A DNA stretch of 64,000 nucleotides from Tessaracoccus lacteus (lineage in GTDB: Bacteria; Actinomycetota; Actinomycetes; Propionibacteriales; Propionibacteriaceae), in the NCBI RefSeq assembly GCF_029917005.1, contig NZ_CP123967.1:1116001-1180000 (forward strand), given 5' to 3'. Position numbers and translations under genes: made by a program. A model generated the notes under the pieces. The model was not told where the DNA came from. It was given only the letters and a program-made list of their open reading frames with translations, and searched no databases. This document shows, in pieces, positions 44,849 to 53,276 of the stretch. Every line of letters starts with the position of its first letter. The stretch's first letter is position 1.

Positions 44849-46726
44849 ATGAGCACCACAGGGAAGATCTTCGACCGACTGCGCCGGCCCCGACATGTCT
44901 GGGGACGGCTGGTCCTGCTGCTCGTGCCCATGGCCGTGATGGGCGTGTGGCTGAAGCTGCTGAGGATCGGCGCGTTCTACTCGGACGCCGGGCCGCTGGA
45001 GGTCGCCGCGAAGGTGTCCTCCGACGTCGCGTTCGGAGCCGCCTGGGTCCTGCTGTGGCTGCTCGCCTGCTACTTCACCCGTGGTCGTCCCCGCAGGACG
45101 CTGTTCTACCTCGCGCACGTTGCGACGCTGGCGTTCGGCCTCCTGACCGTCATCAACCACGAGTACATGATCCGCACGGGCACGCCGCTGACGCTGGCGA
45201 AGATGGCCTTCGCGATCAGCGAGGGAGGGCAGCTCGGCGGGCTGTTCGGGTCACAGATCACGGCCAGCGCCATCGCCCTGATCGTGTTCGTGGTCCTGGC
45301 GACCACCGTGCTGCCGACGGTCCTCGGCTCGCTCGGCTCCCGCCTGATCCGTCGCCGCCCCACCCGGCGCGTCAAGGTGGTCGCCGCCACGGCCCTCGTG
45401 ATGCTGCTGGTGGCCAGCACCTGGACGGCCCCGACGTCGTCCGCCGCGTTCTCTCTGTCGGCACCGGTTCAGCTGGCGATGTCGCCGGTGCGCGAGGCCC
45501 AGGCCTACCCGGCCGCGCTCGGCGAGAGCCCGACGCCCGACCCGGACTCGACGAAGCTCGTCGCCCGGGACGCGTCCGCCGAGCAGAAGAACGTCGTCGT
45601 CATCACGCTGGAGTCGCAGCGGGACTCGTCGACGTTCCCCGAGACCAGCGAGCCCGTCACGCCCATCCTCGACGCGTTGAAGGAGGACGTGGCGATCGCG
45701 CCGGAGCGCGGCTACACGGTGCTGCCGCACACCTCGAAGGCGCTCACCTCCGTCTACTGCGGGCAGACGCCGCCGCTCGACAACCAGAACTCCGAGGCCG
45801 ATCCGGGCTCGCTGCCGATGCGCTGCCTCCCGGAGCTGCTGGCCGAGCAGGGCTACAACACGACCTTCTACCAGAGCGCCACAGAGAACTTCGAGCGTCG
45901 CCGCGGCACGGTCACCAACTTCGGCTTCGATGAGTTCACCCCCGTCGACGAGATGGACACCGCGGGCTACAACAAGGCCGGCTACTTCGGCTGGGAGGAC
46001 GACATCATGCTCGCGCCCGAGCGTGAGTGGCTGGAGGCCAACGGCGACGAGCCGTTCCTGATGGGCATGCTGACCGTCACCGCCCACCACGACTACAACC
46101 TCGACGGCTGGGAGACGATCGACTTTGTCGACGACCCGCTGCTGAACAAGTACCTCAACGTCGTGCACTACCAGGACCAGTTCGTCGGCAAGGTCCTCGA
46201 CATGTTCAAGGACCTCGGCCTCTACGACGACACGATCTTCGTCATCACCGGCGACCACGGCGAGGGCTTCGGCGAACACCGCATCTACCAGCACGACGAC
46301 ACGATCTACGACGAGGGCCTGCGGATCCCGTACCTCATCATCGACCCGTCGCGCGACGCGCAGACCGTCGACGGGGCCGCGAACCAGCTGGCTGTCGTGC
46401 CGACCGTCGCGGACCTGGCCGGGTTCGACCTCGTCAGCAATGACGAGTACCACCCGTCGCTGGTCAGCGGCGATGAGCAGGGCACGCTGTTCGCGACCTG
46501 CTACGCCCGCGGGAAGTGCGCCGCCACGTTCACGGGCGAATACAAGGTCATCCACCACTTCGGGGACCGTCGCGACGAGGTCTTCAACCTCGTCGAGGAC
46601 CCCCACGAGCTGCACGACCTGGCTGCGGAGATGGACAGCGAGTGGATCGCCGAGCAGGCCGACGCGGCGGTGGCCTGGTACCTCACCACCGAGCACGCCT
46701 ACGCCAACTTCCGGGGCGAGGAGTAG
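44849..46726 (+). CDS. LtaS/MdoB-like sulfatase-fold phosphotransferase
   Basis: 625 residues. Five membrane helices in the first 195 residues, then an extracytoplasmic alkaline-phosphatase-type domain. Catalytic elements: metal ligand E255 in VVVITLESQRDS, probable nucleophile T295 in VLPHTSKALT, and ITGDHGEGFGEHR near 470. Relatives transfer phosphoglycerol from phosphatidylglycerol to teichoic acids or glycans; the acceptor here is unknown and the family also includes simple sulfatases/phosphatases. Stop is 2 bp before ylxR. Its position between nusA and ylxR, after a REP array, looks like an insertion into a conserved operon. Confidence 0.85.
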   Translation: MSTTGKIFDRLRRPRHVWGRLVLLLVPMAVMGVWLKLLRIGAFYSDAGPLEVAAKVSSDVAFGAAWVLLWLLACYFTRGRPRRTLFYLAHVATLAFGLLTVINHEYMIRTGTPLTLAKMAFAISEGGQLGGLFGSQITASAIALIVFVVLATTVLPTVLGSLGSRLIRRRPTRRVKVVAATALVMLLVASTWTAPTSSAAFSLSAPVQLAMSPVREAQAYPAALGESPTPDPDSTKLVARDASAEQKNVVVITLESQRDSSTFPETSEPVTPILDALKEDVAIAPERGYTVLPHTSKALTSVYCGQTPPLDNQNSEADPGSLPMRCLPELLAEQGYNTTFYQSATENFERRRGTVTNFGFDEFTPVDEMDTAGYNKAGYFGWEDDIMLAPEREWLEANGDEPFLMGMLTVTAHHDYNLDGWETIDFVDDPLLNKYLNVVHYQDQFVGKVLDMFKDLGLYDDTIFVITGDHGEGFGEHRIYQHDDTIYDEGLRIPYLIIDPSRDAQTVDGAANQLAVVPTVADLAGFDLVSNDEYHPSLVSGDEQGTLFATCYARGKCAATFTGEYKVIHHFGDRRDEVFNLVEDPHELHDLAAEMDSEWIAEQADAAVAWYLTTEHAYANFRGEE

Positions 46727-46728
46727 CG

Positions 46729-46959
46729 GTGCCGGTGCGCACCTGCATCGCGTGCCGCGCCCGCGCCCCCCAGTCGGAGCTTGTGCGTCTGGTGCGCCGC
46801 GGGGATCTCGTCGTCGACGCGACCGCGCCCCGACTGGAGGGGCGGGGCGCCTACGTCCACCGTGGCTGCATCGAGCTTGCCGTGAAGCGGCAGGCGGTAC
46901 GCCGGACGTTCGGCCCCGGCGCCGAACTCGACGCCTCGCTGCGCGCCGATCCGGCCTGA
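46729..46959 (+). CDS. YlxR/RnpM family RNA-binding protein
   Basis: 76 residues: VRTCIACRARAPQSELVRLV, RLEGRGAYVHRGCIELAVKR. The conserved GRGAY/H motif and N-terminal TCIACR mark YlxR (DUF448), usually encoded between nusA and infB and in B. subtilis shown to regulate RNase P. GTG start at 46729 immediately after the upstream stop; too short for the family in any other frame. Confidence 0.9.
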   Translation: MPVRTCIACRARAPQSELVRLVRRGDLVVDATAPRLEGRGAYVHRGCIELAVKRQAVRRTFGPGAELDASLRADPA

Positions 46960-46987
46960 CGCGCGACACGCTCCCGCCACGCGGCGG

Positions 46988-47017
46988 TTGGCCCGACGCG
47001 GCAGGCCGCGTTATGAT
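46988..47017 (+). promoter_or_regulatory. infB promoter
   Basis: TTGGCC (46988-46993), 18 bp, TATGAT (47012-47017), giving a leader of about 155 nt before the infB GTG at 47179. Confidence 0.6.
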
Positions 47018-47094
47018 GTCCCTCGGCCCACGTGCGCGTGGGTGCCATCGTTCCACGCCCCACGGGGCAGCAACCAAAAGGTGGGCTAACGCTC

Positions 47095-47137
47095 ATGACC
47101 ACTCGATGAGTATCAGACGATGACCAAGCACAACTAG
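47095..47137 (+). other. Chain of three overlapping mini-ORFs in the infB leader
   Basis: ATGACCACTCGATGA (47095-47109), ATGAGTATCAGACGATGA (47106-47123) and ATGACCAAGCACAACTAG (47120-47137) encode 4, 5 and 5 codons, each joined to the next by an ATGA overlap. Whether they are translated is unknown. Confidence 0.35.
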
Positions 47138-47178
47138 GGATCCCGGCCTCGGACGGTCGGGACCTGCGAAGGAGAGTA

Positions 47179-50010
47179 GTGGCTAAGCCTCGCGTCCACG
47201 AGATCGCCAAGGAAATCGGGATCACCAGTAAAGAACTGCTGGCCAAGCTGGGGGAGATGGGCGAATACGTCCGCGGACCGTCCTCCACGCTGGAGACGCC
47301 GGTGGTTCGTCGCGTCCGGGAGGCGTACAACGCCCCCGGCGATGACGCCCCCAACACCCCCACCGCGGCACCGGCCCCCAGGCCGGCGCCGAAGCCCGCC
47401 GCGCGTCCGGCCGCCAAGCCGGCCAGCCCGGCGGCCCCCGCCGCGCCGAAGCCTGCCGCCGCGCGCCCCGCGGCACCGGCGGCGCCGACCGCGACCCCCG
47501 GTGCCCCGACCGCGTCGGAGAGCCAGGCCGCGTCCCCGGCGCGTCCTGCCGCCCCGCGCCCGGCCGCGCCGAAGCCGCACGCCCCGGCACCCAAGCCCGC
47601 CGCGCGTCCCGCGGCTAAGGCCCCCGGCAGCCGTTCCGGCGGCGCGCCGGCCCCCGGCCCGCGTCCCCAGGCCCCCGGCCGTCCGGGAGCCCCGACCCCC
47701 GGCCCCCGCAAGCCGGGCGCCCCGCGCCCCGGCAACAACCCGTTCGCCGCGTCCCAGGGCATGGGTACGCAGCAGCGTCGCAACGACCGCCCCGGCGGCG
47801 GTCAGCGTCGCGACGGTGCGGCCCCCCGCTCCGGCGGTGACCAGCAGCGCATGCCGCGCCCAGGCGGCACCGGCGGCCTGCCGGGCATGCCGCGCCCCAA
47901 CCCCGCGATGATGCCGAAGACCGCGAACGCTGCCATCGGCGCGCGCCCGAGCCGTCCCGGCGGCGGCCCCGGCCGTGGTCGTCCCGGCGGCGGCGGTGGC
48001 GGCGGTGGCCGTCCCGGTGCCGGTGGCCCGCCCATGGGAGGCGGCATGGGTGGCGGTCGCGGCGGCGGTCGTGGCCGCAGTGGCGGCACCCAGGGGGCAT
48101 TCGGTCGTGGTGGCTCCGCAGGTAAGCGGGGTCGCAAGTCGAAGAAGCAGCGCAGGCAAGAGTTCGACCAGATGGAGGCCCCGACGATCGGCGGCGTGCG
48201 TCTGCGCAAGGGCGACGGCGCGACCGTCCGCCTGCGTCGCGGCGCCTCGCTGACCGACCTCGCCGAGAAGATCGGCGTGGAGCCGGCGTCGCTGGTGCAG
48301 GTGCTGTTCCACCTCGGCGAGATGGTCACGGCCACGCAGTCCGTCGCCGACGACACCCTCGAGGTGCTGGGCGCCGAGCTCGACTACAACATCGAGGTCG
48401 TCTCGCCCGAGGACGAGGATCGCGAGCTGCTCGAGAGCTTCGACCTGGAGTTCGGCGAGGATCTCGGCGGCGAGGAGGACCTCGCGCCGCGTCCGCCGGT
48501 CGTCACGGTCATGGGCCACGTCGACCACGGAAAGACGAAGCTGCTCGACGCGCTGCGTCACACCAACGTCGTGGCGGGCGAGGCCGGCGGCATCACGCAG
48601 GCCATCGGCGCGTACCAGGTCGAGACCGAGGTCGACGGCAAGGACCGCAAGATCACCTTCATCGACACCCCCGGTCACGAGGCGTTCACCGCCATGCGTG
48701 CCCGCGGAGCGAAGTCGACCGACATCGCGGTGCTCGTGGTCGCGGCCGACGACGGTGTGATGCCCCAGACGATCGAGGCTCTGAACCACGCCAAGGCGGC
48801 CGAGGTGCCGATCGTGGTCGCGGTCAACAAGATCGACAAGGACGCGGCCGACTCGACCCGCGTCCGCGGCCAGCTGTCCGAGTTCGGCCTGGTCCCCGAG
48901 GAGTACGGCGGCGACACCCAGTTCGTCGACGTGTCCGCCGTGACCCGTCAGGGCCTCGACGAGCTGCTCGAGTCCATCGTCCTGACCGCCGACGCGGCCC
49001 TGGACCTGCGCGCCAACCCCGACATGCCCGCCCAGGGCGTGGCGATCGAGGCGCACCTCGACAAGGGCCGCGGCCCGGTTGCCACCGTCCTGGTGCACCG
49101 CGGCACGCTGCACGTCGGCGACTCGATCGTGGCCGGCTCGGCCCACGGCCGCGTCCGCGCCATGATCAATGATCAGGGCGAAACTGTCGACGCCGCCCCG
49201 CCGTCGCTGCCCGTGCAGGTGCTCGGCCTCACCGCCGTGCCCGGCGCTGGCGACAACTTCCTGGTTGTCGACGATGACCGCATGGCCCGACAGATCGCTG
49301 ACAAGCGTGAGGCCCGCATGCGTGCGGCGCAGCAGGCGAAGTCCAGCCGTCGCAAGACCCTCGACCAGCTGTTCGAGCAGCTGGAGAAGGGTGAGACGCA
49401 GGAGCTGTTGCTCATCCTCAAGGGAGACGGCGCCGGTTCCGTCGAGGCCCTCGAGGACGCGCTGTCGAAGATCGAGGTCGGCGACGAGGTGTCGCTGCGG
49501 GTCATCGACCGTGGCGTCGGTGCGATCACCGAGACCAATGTCTCGCTGGCCGCCGCCTCCAAGGCCGTCGTCATCGGCTTCAACGTGCGGCCCACGCCGC
49601 ACGCGCAGCAGCTGGCCGACCGGGAGAACGTGGACATCCGCTTCTACTCGGTCATCTACCAGGCCATCGACGAGATCGAGGCGGCCCTCAAGGGCATGCT
49701 CAAGCCGATCTTCGCCGAGGAGGTCCGCGGACACGCGGAGATCCGCGAGATCTTCCGCTCGTCCAAGTTCGGCAACATCGCGGGTTGCATGGTCACGAAC
49801 GGCTCCATCCGCCGCAACGCCAAGGCGCGTCTGCTGCGCGACGGCGTCGTGATCGCCGACACCTCCATCGCGTCGCTGCGTCGGGAGAAGGATGACGCCT
49901 CCGAGGTCCGCGAGGGCTTCGAGTGCGGCATGACGCTCTCGAACTACAACGACATCAAGATCGGTGACGTCGTGGAGACGTACGAGATGGTGGAGAAGGA
50001 GCGCGAGTGA
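47179..50010 (+). CDS. infB: Translation initiation factor IF-2
   Basis: 943 residues. IF2_N domain (1-55; [20 protein letters not shown]), then about 270 low-complexity Pro/Ala and Gly/Arg-rich residues (60-330), a second IF2_N ([20 protein letters not shown]), and the GTPase: G1 GHVDHGKT (446-453), G3 DTPGHEAF, G4 NKID, then domains II-IV. Delivers fMet-tRNA to the 30S complex. GTG at 47179 with AAGGAGAG upstream. Its stop overlaps the rbfA ATG by one base. Confidence 0.97.
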   Translation: MAKPRVHEIAKEIGITSKELLAKLGEMGEYVRGPSSTLETPVVRRVREAYNAPGDDAPNTPTAAPAPRPAPKPAARPAAKPASPAAPAAPKPAAARPAAPAAPTATPGAPTASESQAASPARPAAPRPAAPKPHAPAPKPAARPAAKAPGSRSGGAPAPGPRPQAPGRPGAPTPGPRKPGAPRPGNNPFAASQGMGTQQRRNDRPGGGQRRDGAAPRSGGDQQRMPRPGGTGGLPGMPRPNPAMMPKTANAAIGARPSRPGGGPGRGRPGGGGGGGGRPGAGGPPMGGGMGGGRGGGRGRSGGTQGAFGRGGSAGKRGRKSKKQRRQEFDQMEAPTIGGVRLRKGDGATVRLRRGASLTDLAEKIGVEPASLVQVLFHLGEMVTATQSVADDTLEVLGAELDYNIEVVSPEDEDRELLESFDLEFGEDLGGEEDLAPRPPVVTVMGHVDHGKTKLLDALRHTNVVAGEAGGITQAIGAYQVETEVDGKDRKITFIDTPGHEAFTAMRARGAKSTDIAVLVVAADDGVMPQTIEALNHAKAAEVPIVVAVNKIDKDAADSTRVRGQLSEFGLVPEEYGGDTQFVDVSAVTRQGLDELLESIVLTADAALDLRANPDMPAQGVAIEAHLDKGRGPVATVLVHRGTLHVGDSIVAGSAHGRVRAMINDQGETVDAAPPSLPVQVLGLTAVPGAGDNFLVVDDDRMARQIADKREARMRAAQQAKSSRRKTLDQLFEQLEKGETQELLLILKGDGAGSVEALEDALSKIEVGDEVSLRVIDRGVGAITETNVSLAAASKAVVIGFNVRPTPHAQQLADRENVDIRFYSVIYQAIDEIEAALKGMLKPIFAEEVRGHAEIREIFRSSKFGNIAGCMVTNGSIRRNAKARLLRDGVVIADTSIASLRREKDDASEVREGFECGMTLSNYNDIKIGDVVETYEMVEKERE

Positions 50011-50450
50011 TGGCAAATCCCCGCAACGCGAAGCTGGCCGACCAGATCAAGGTAGTCGTCGCCAAGACCATCGAGCGCCGGGTCAAGGACCCGCGCCTAG
50101 GGTTCGTGACGCTGACCGACGTCCGGCTGACCGGTGACAACCGTGAGGCGACCGTGTTCTACACGGTGCTCGGGGACGACGAGCAGCGCGCCGGCACCGC
50201 CGCCGCGCTGGCGTCGGCCACCGGCATGCTCCGCAGCACGGTCGGTTCTCAGCTGGGGCTCCGCTTCACGCCGACGCTCACGTTCATCGAGGACGCCACG
50301 CCCGAGACGGCCAAGCAGATCGAGGATCTGCTGGCCAGGGTGCAGGCCAGCGACGCCGCTGCGGCTGCGTCGTCCGAGGGGAAGGAGTTCGCCGGCGAGG
50401 CGGACCCCTACCGCAAGCCGAGGCTGTCCGAGGAGGACGACGAGCAGTGA
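50010..50450 (+). CDS. rbfA: Ribosome-binding factor A
   Basis: 146 residues: NAKLADQIKVVVAKTIERRV, KDPRLGFVTLTDVRLTGD and PTLTFIEDATPE, a KH-like fold for 16S maturation. The acidic C-terminal tail (SEEDDEQ) is typical of actinobacteria. ATG at 50010 shares a base with the infB stop; GTG at 50007 is the alternative. Confidence 0.95.
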   Translation: MANPRNAKLADQIKVVVAKTIERRVKDPRLGFVTLTDVRLTGDNREATVFYTVLGDDEQRAGTAAALASATGMLRSTVGSQLGLRFTPTLTFIEDATPETAKQIEDLLARVQASDAAAAASSEGKEFAGEADPYRKPRLSEEDDEQ

Positions 50451-51310
50451 GCTCACCTTCAGGGCTGGTGATCGTCGACAAGCCGTCGGGGGTCACCAGC
50501 CACCAGGTTGTCGGGCGCCTTCGCAGGCTGCTCGGCACCCGCAAGATCGGGCACGCCGGGACTCTGGACCCGATGGCCACCGGGGTGCTGATCCTCGGAG
50601 TCAACCGGGCCACCCGGCTGCTCGGCCACCTTGCCCTGCACGACAAGGAGTACCTCGCCACCGTCCGGCTGGGGGAGTCGTCCCCCACCGACGACGCGGA
50701 CGGCGAGGTCGTCTTCGTGGCCGACGCCACCGGCCTGACCGAGGCCGACGTGGACGCGGCCCTCGAGCCGCAGCGCGGCGACATCCTGCAGCGGCCCTCC
50801 GCCGTCTCCGCTATCAAGGTCGACGGCAAGCGCGCCTACGCGCGCGTGCGCTCGGGTGAGGACGTCGTCCTCAAGGAGCGACCCGTCACGGTCTCGCGCC
50901 TCGAGGTGCTGGGCGTGCGGCCCGCCGGGCGTTGCCTGGACGTCGACCTCGCCGTCGAATGCTCGTCCGGGACCTACGTCCGGTCCATCGCCCGCGACCT
51001 GGGCGACGCGCTCGGGGTGGGCGGCCACCTCACGGCCCTACGCCGTACCCGCATCGGTGGCTACGGCATCGACGACGCCGTTACGCTGGGCGACGAGCCG
51101 CCGCGGCTGATGGGCATGGCCGACGCCGCCCGGCTCAGCTTCCCCGTCGTCGACCTGACCGAGGCTGAGGCGCGGGACGTCGGCTTCGGCCGGTCGCTGC
51201 AGCGCGTCGTCCCGGCCGACCCGACCGGCGTCATCGGCCCGGACGGGGATCTGCTGGCCCTCTACCGACCCTCGGGCAATGGCTCGGTTCCGGTTGCGGT
51301 GCTGGTGTGA
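50447..51310 (+). CDS. truB: tRNA pseudouridine(55) synthase
   Basis: 287 residues. SGLVIVDKPSGVTSHQVV and catalytic D41 in KIGHAGTLDPMATG, then KRAYARVRSGEDV and SSGTYVRSIARDLGD. Makes psi55 in the tRNA T-loop. GTG at 50447 overlaps the rbfA stop (GTGA). Confidence 0.96.
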   Translation: MSSPSGLVIVDKPSGVTSHQVVGRLRRLLGTRKIGHAGTLDPMATGVLILGVNRATRLLGHLALHDKEYLATVRLGESSPTDDADGEVVFVADATGLTEADVDAALEPQRGDILQRPSAVSAIKVDGKRAYARVRSGEDVVLKERPVTVSRLEVLGVRPAGRCLDVDLAVECSSGTYVRSIARDLGDALGVGGHLTALRRTRIGGYGIDDAVTLGDEPPRLMGMADAARLSFPVVDLTEAEARDVGFGRSLQRVVPADPTGVIGPDGDLLALYRPSGNGSVPVAVLV

Positions 51311-51320
51311 GGATGTCACA

Positions 51321-52235
51321 TTGAATCCCGTGAAGGACATCCAGCACGGCAGCGTCGTCGTCATCGGCAACTTCGACGGAGTCCACCAGGGACACCGCAA
51401 GGTGCTGACCGAGGCCACCGGTGACACCCACCACCCCCTGATCGTGGTCACCTTCTGGCCGCATCCCGTCTCAGTGCTGCGGCCCGACAAGGCCCCGAAG
51501 CTGCTGACGGACCTGCGGAGCCGTATCGAGCTGCTCAAGGAGGCGGGCGCCAGCGAGGTGCGCGTCATCCGCTTCACCAAGGACGTCGCGGCCATGTCGC
51601 CTGCGGCCTTCGTCGAGCGTTTCCTGCTGCCGCTGCGTCCTGTCCGGGTCGTGGTGGGGGAGAACTTCCGATTCGGCAACCGGGCCTCGGGCGATGTGTC
51701 CACGCTCGCGGAACTGGGAAAGGGGCACTTCGAGGTGCGCCCGATGTCGCTGGCCTCCGTCGACGAGGAGATCAGCTGTTCCACGGGGGTGCGCGCGGCG
51801 CTCGAGGCAGGTGACGTCCGCACGGCGGCGCTGCATCTGGGTCGTCCGTTCCGCTTCCGTGGGGTCGTTGAGGTCGGGGACCAGCGCGGCCGCGAGCTGG
51901 GCTTCCCCACCGCGAACCTCGCCGTTCCCAACGAGATGGCCGTTCCCGCCGACGGCGTGTACGCCGGCTGGCTGACCAGGCTGGACGAGCCCGACGCCCC
52001 GCGGCTTCCCGCCGCGATCTCGGTGGGCACGAACCCCACGTTCGACGGGGCCGACCACCGCGTCGAGTCCTACGTTCTCGGCCGCACCGACCTCGAGCTG
52101 TACGGCGTGGAGATCGGCGTCGACTTCGTTGACCGCATCCGCGGGCAGGTGCGTTTCGCCGGCATCGCGGCGCTCATCGACCAGATGAACGACGACGTCG
52201 CCGCGACGCGGGTCATGCTCGCGATCGACGACTGA
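51321..52235 (+). CDS. ribF: Bifunctional riboflavin kinase/FAD synthetase
   Basis: 304 residues. FAD synthetase half with VVVIGNFDGVHQGHRKVL and FSCSTG-like EISCSTGVRAAL; riboflavin kinase half with GRPFRFRGVVEVGDQRGREL and GFPTANLAVP. Makes FMN then FAD. Start uncertain: TTG 51321 has GAGG 8 nt upstream; GTG 51330 is possible; the ATG at 51279 would lie 32 bp inside truB. Confidence 0.92.
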   Translation: MNPVKDIQHGSVVVIGNFDGVHQGHRKVLTEATGDTHHPLIVVTFWPHPVSVLRPDKAPKLLTDLRSRIELLKEAGASEVRVIRFTKDVAAMSPAAFVERFLLPLRPVRVVVGENFRFGNRASGDVSTLAELGKGHFEVRPMSLASVDEEISCSTGVRAALEAGDVRTAALHLGRPFRFRGVVEVGDQRGRELGFPTANLAVPNEMAVPADGVYAGWLTRLDEPDAPRLPAAISVGTNPTFDGADHRVESYVLGRTDLELYGVEIGVDFVDRIRGQVRFAGIAALIDQMNDDVAATRVMLAIDD

Positions 52236-52239
52236 GTGC

Positions 52240-52719
52240 CTACAGGGCCGTGAGGCTCTTCTTGTAGATCGCGTAGTGGGTGCTGGGAGTCTCGCCCTCC
52301 TCGACCTGACGCACCTCGGGCTCGTCGACGAAGAGGTGCTCGCCCGTGGGGTGGTATTCCAGCGAAATGTAGAGCGGGACGGCCTTGTAGTTGTTGGGGT
52401 CGACGGCCAGGAAGACCGCCGTGTACCCGCGCTCGCGGGCCGCCTGCTCGATGAAGCGCGTCAGGAGCCGGCCGGCGCCCTGGCGACGGGCGGACTTGAA
52501 CACATACATGTGCCGCAGCTCCGGCGTCAGCTGACCCGCCTCGAAGTCGATGACCGCGCTGCCGACAGGCCGTTCTCCGTCTCGCACGACGGCGAAGATG
52601 ATGCGACCTGTGCCCTGCTGGCGGAAGTGCTCGTCGACCAGCCCCAACTCGGGTCGGTCCTGGTGCTGGCGGAGGACCTCCAGGTCTGCATCGGTTGCTT
52701 GGCTGACGGTCAAGACCAT
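52240..52719 (-). CDS. GNAT family N-acetyltransferase
   Basis: 159 residues: RHMYVFKSARRQGAGRLLTR (acetyl-CoA loop) and AVFLAVDPNNYKAVPLYISL, a small GNAT of unknown substrate. GAGGAGG precedes the ATG. Convergent with ribF, 4 bp between stops. Confidence 0.85.
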   Translation of the reverse strand: MVLTVSQATDADLEVLRQHQDRPELGLVDEHFRQQGTGRIIFAVVRDGERPVGSAVIDFEAGQLTPELRHMYVFKSARRQGAGRLLTRFIEQAARERGYTAVFLAVDPNNYKAVPLYISLEYHPTGEHLFVDEPEVRQVEEGETPSTHYAIYKKSLTAL

Positions 52720-52847
52720 GGCTCCTCCTCGAGTCGATCACTGATGTGGCCTCACATTAGCGCGCGTACGTCCCGTTGAGGAGGGGCTGCGCTTGTGGAG
52801 AACCCCGCGTTGGTCAGGGCAATTAGGCCCGCACCTGCGCCGGATGG

Positions 52848-52853
52848 TAGTCT
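52848..52853 (+). promoter_or_regulatory. -10 (TAGTCT) of rpsO
   Basis: TAGTCT about 95 nt before the rpsO ATG; TTAGGC 19 bp upstream may be the -35. The leader could carry an S15 autoregulatory fold, which I did not resolve. Confidence 0.4.
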
Positions 52854-52947
52854 TCTCAGGTTGCCGTCGATCGGCCACGGCCCGGTAAGAGTCCCGAAAG
52901 CACCCGCGACTGGGACGCCGTGCAGCGAACTGGAAGGAGCACCAAGT

Positions 52948-53211
52948 ATGGATGCAGAGCTGAAGAAGAAGACGATCGAAGAGTACGCGACCGCGCCTGG
53001 TGACACCGGTTCGCCTGACGTGCAGATCGCGCTGCTGTCCAAGCGCATCGCTCACCTGACCGAGCACCTGAAGCAGCACAAGCACGATCACCACAGCCAC
53101 CGTGGCCTGATGCTCATGGTCGGTAAGCGTCGCCGCCTTCTCAACTACGTTGCGAAGAACGACGTCGACCACTACCGCGAGCTCATCGCGCGCCTCGGGC
53201 TGCGTCGCTGA
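52948..53211 (+). CDS. rpsO: 30S ribosomal protein S15
   Basis: 87 residues, full length: [20 protein letters not shown] and [20 protein letters not shown], then [16 protein letters not shown]. Binds the 16S central domain. The ATG at 52948 has GGAAGGAG upstream. A terminator follows. Confidence 0.97.
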   Translation: MDAELKKKTIEEYATAPGDTGSPDVQIALLSKRIAHLTEHLKQHKHDHHSHRGLMLMVGKRRRLLNYVAKNDVDHYRELIARLGLRR

Positions 53212-53228
53212 CCTCGTCTCGACTTCTC

Positions 53229-53263
53229 ACGCAGGGCGTCCCCTTGAAGGGGGCGCCCTGCGT
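53229..53263 (+). terminator. Terminator after rpsO
   Basis: ACGCAGGGCGTCCCC (53229-53243) pairs with 53249-53263 (one G-U), loop TTGAA, then CGTTGTT. Lies between convergent rpsO and the proline enzyme gene. Confidence 0.8.
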
Positions 53264-53276
53264 CGTTGTTCCCGGG

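Noticed and set aside
47380-48120. Repetitive Pro/Ala and Gly/Arg-rich sequence
   Set aside because: It is the coding sequence of the disordered linker of IF2, in frame with the gene, not a DNA repeat element.
47134-50016. A 960-codon ORF antisense to infB
   Set aside because: Low-complexity composition, no recognisable domain, and mirrors the IF2 coding frame. The same applies to the long ORFs antisense to the GH42 gene, to the RNase J gene and to proS.
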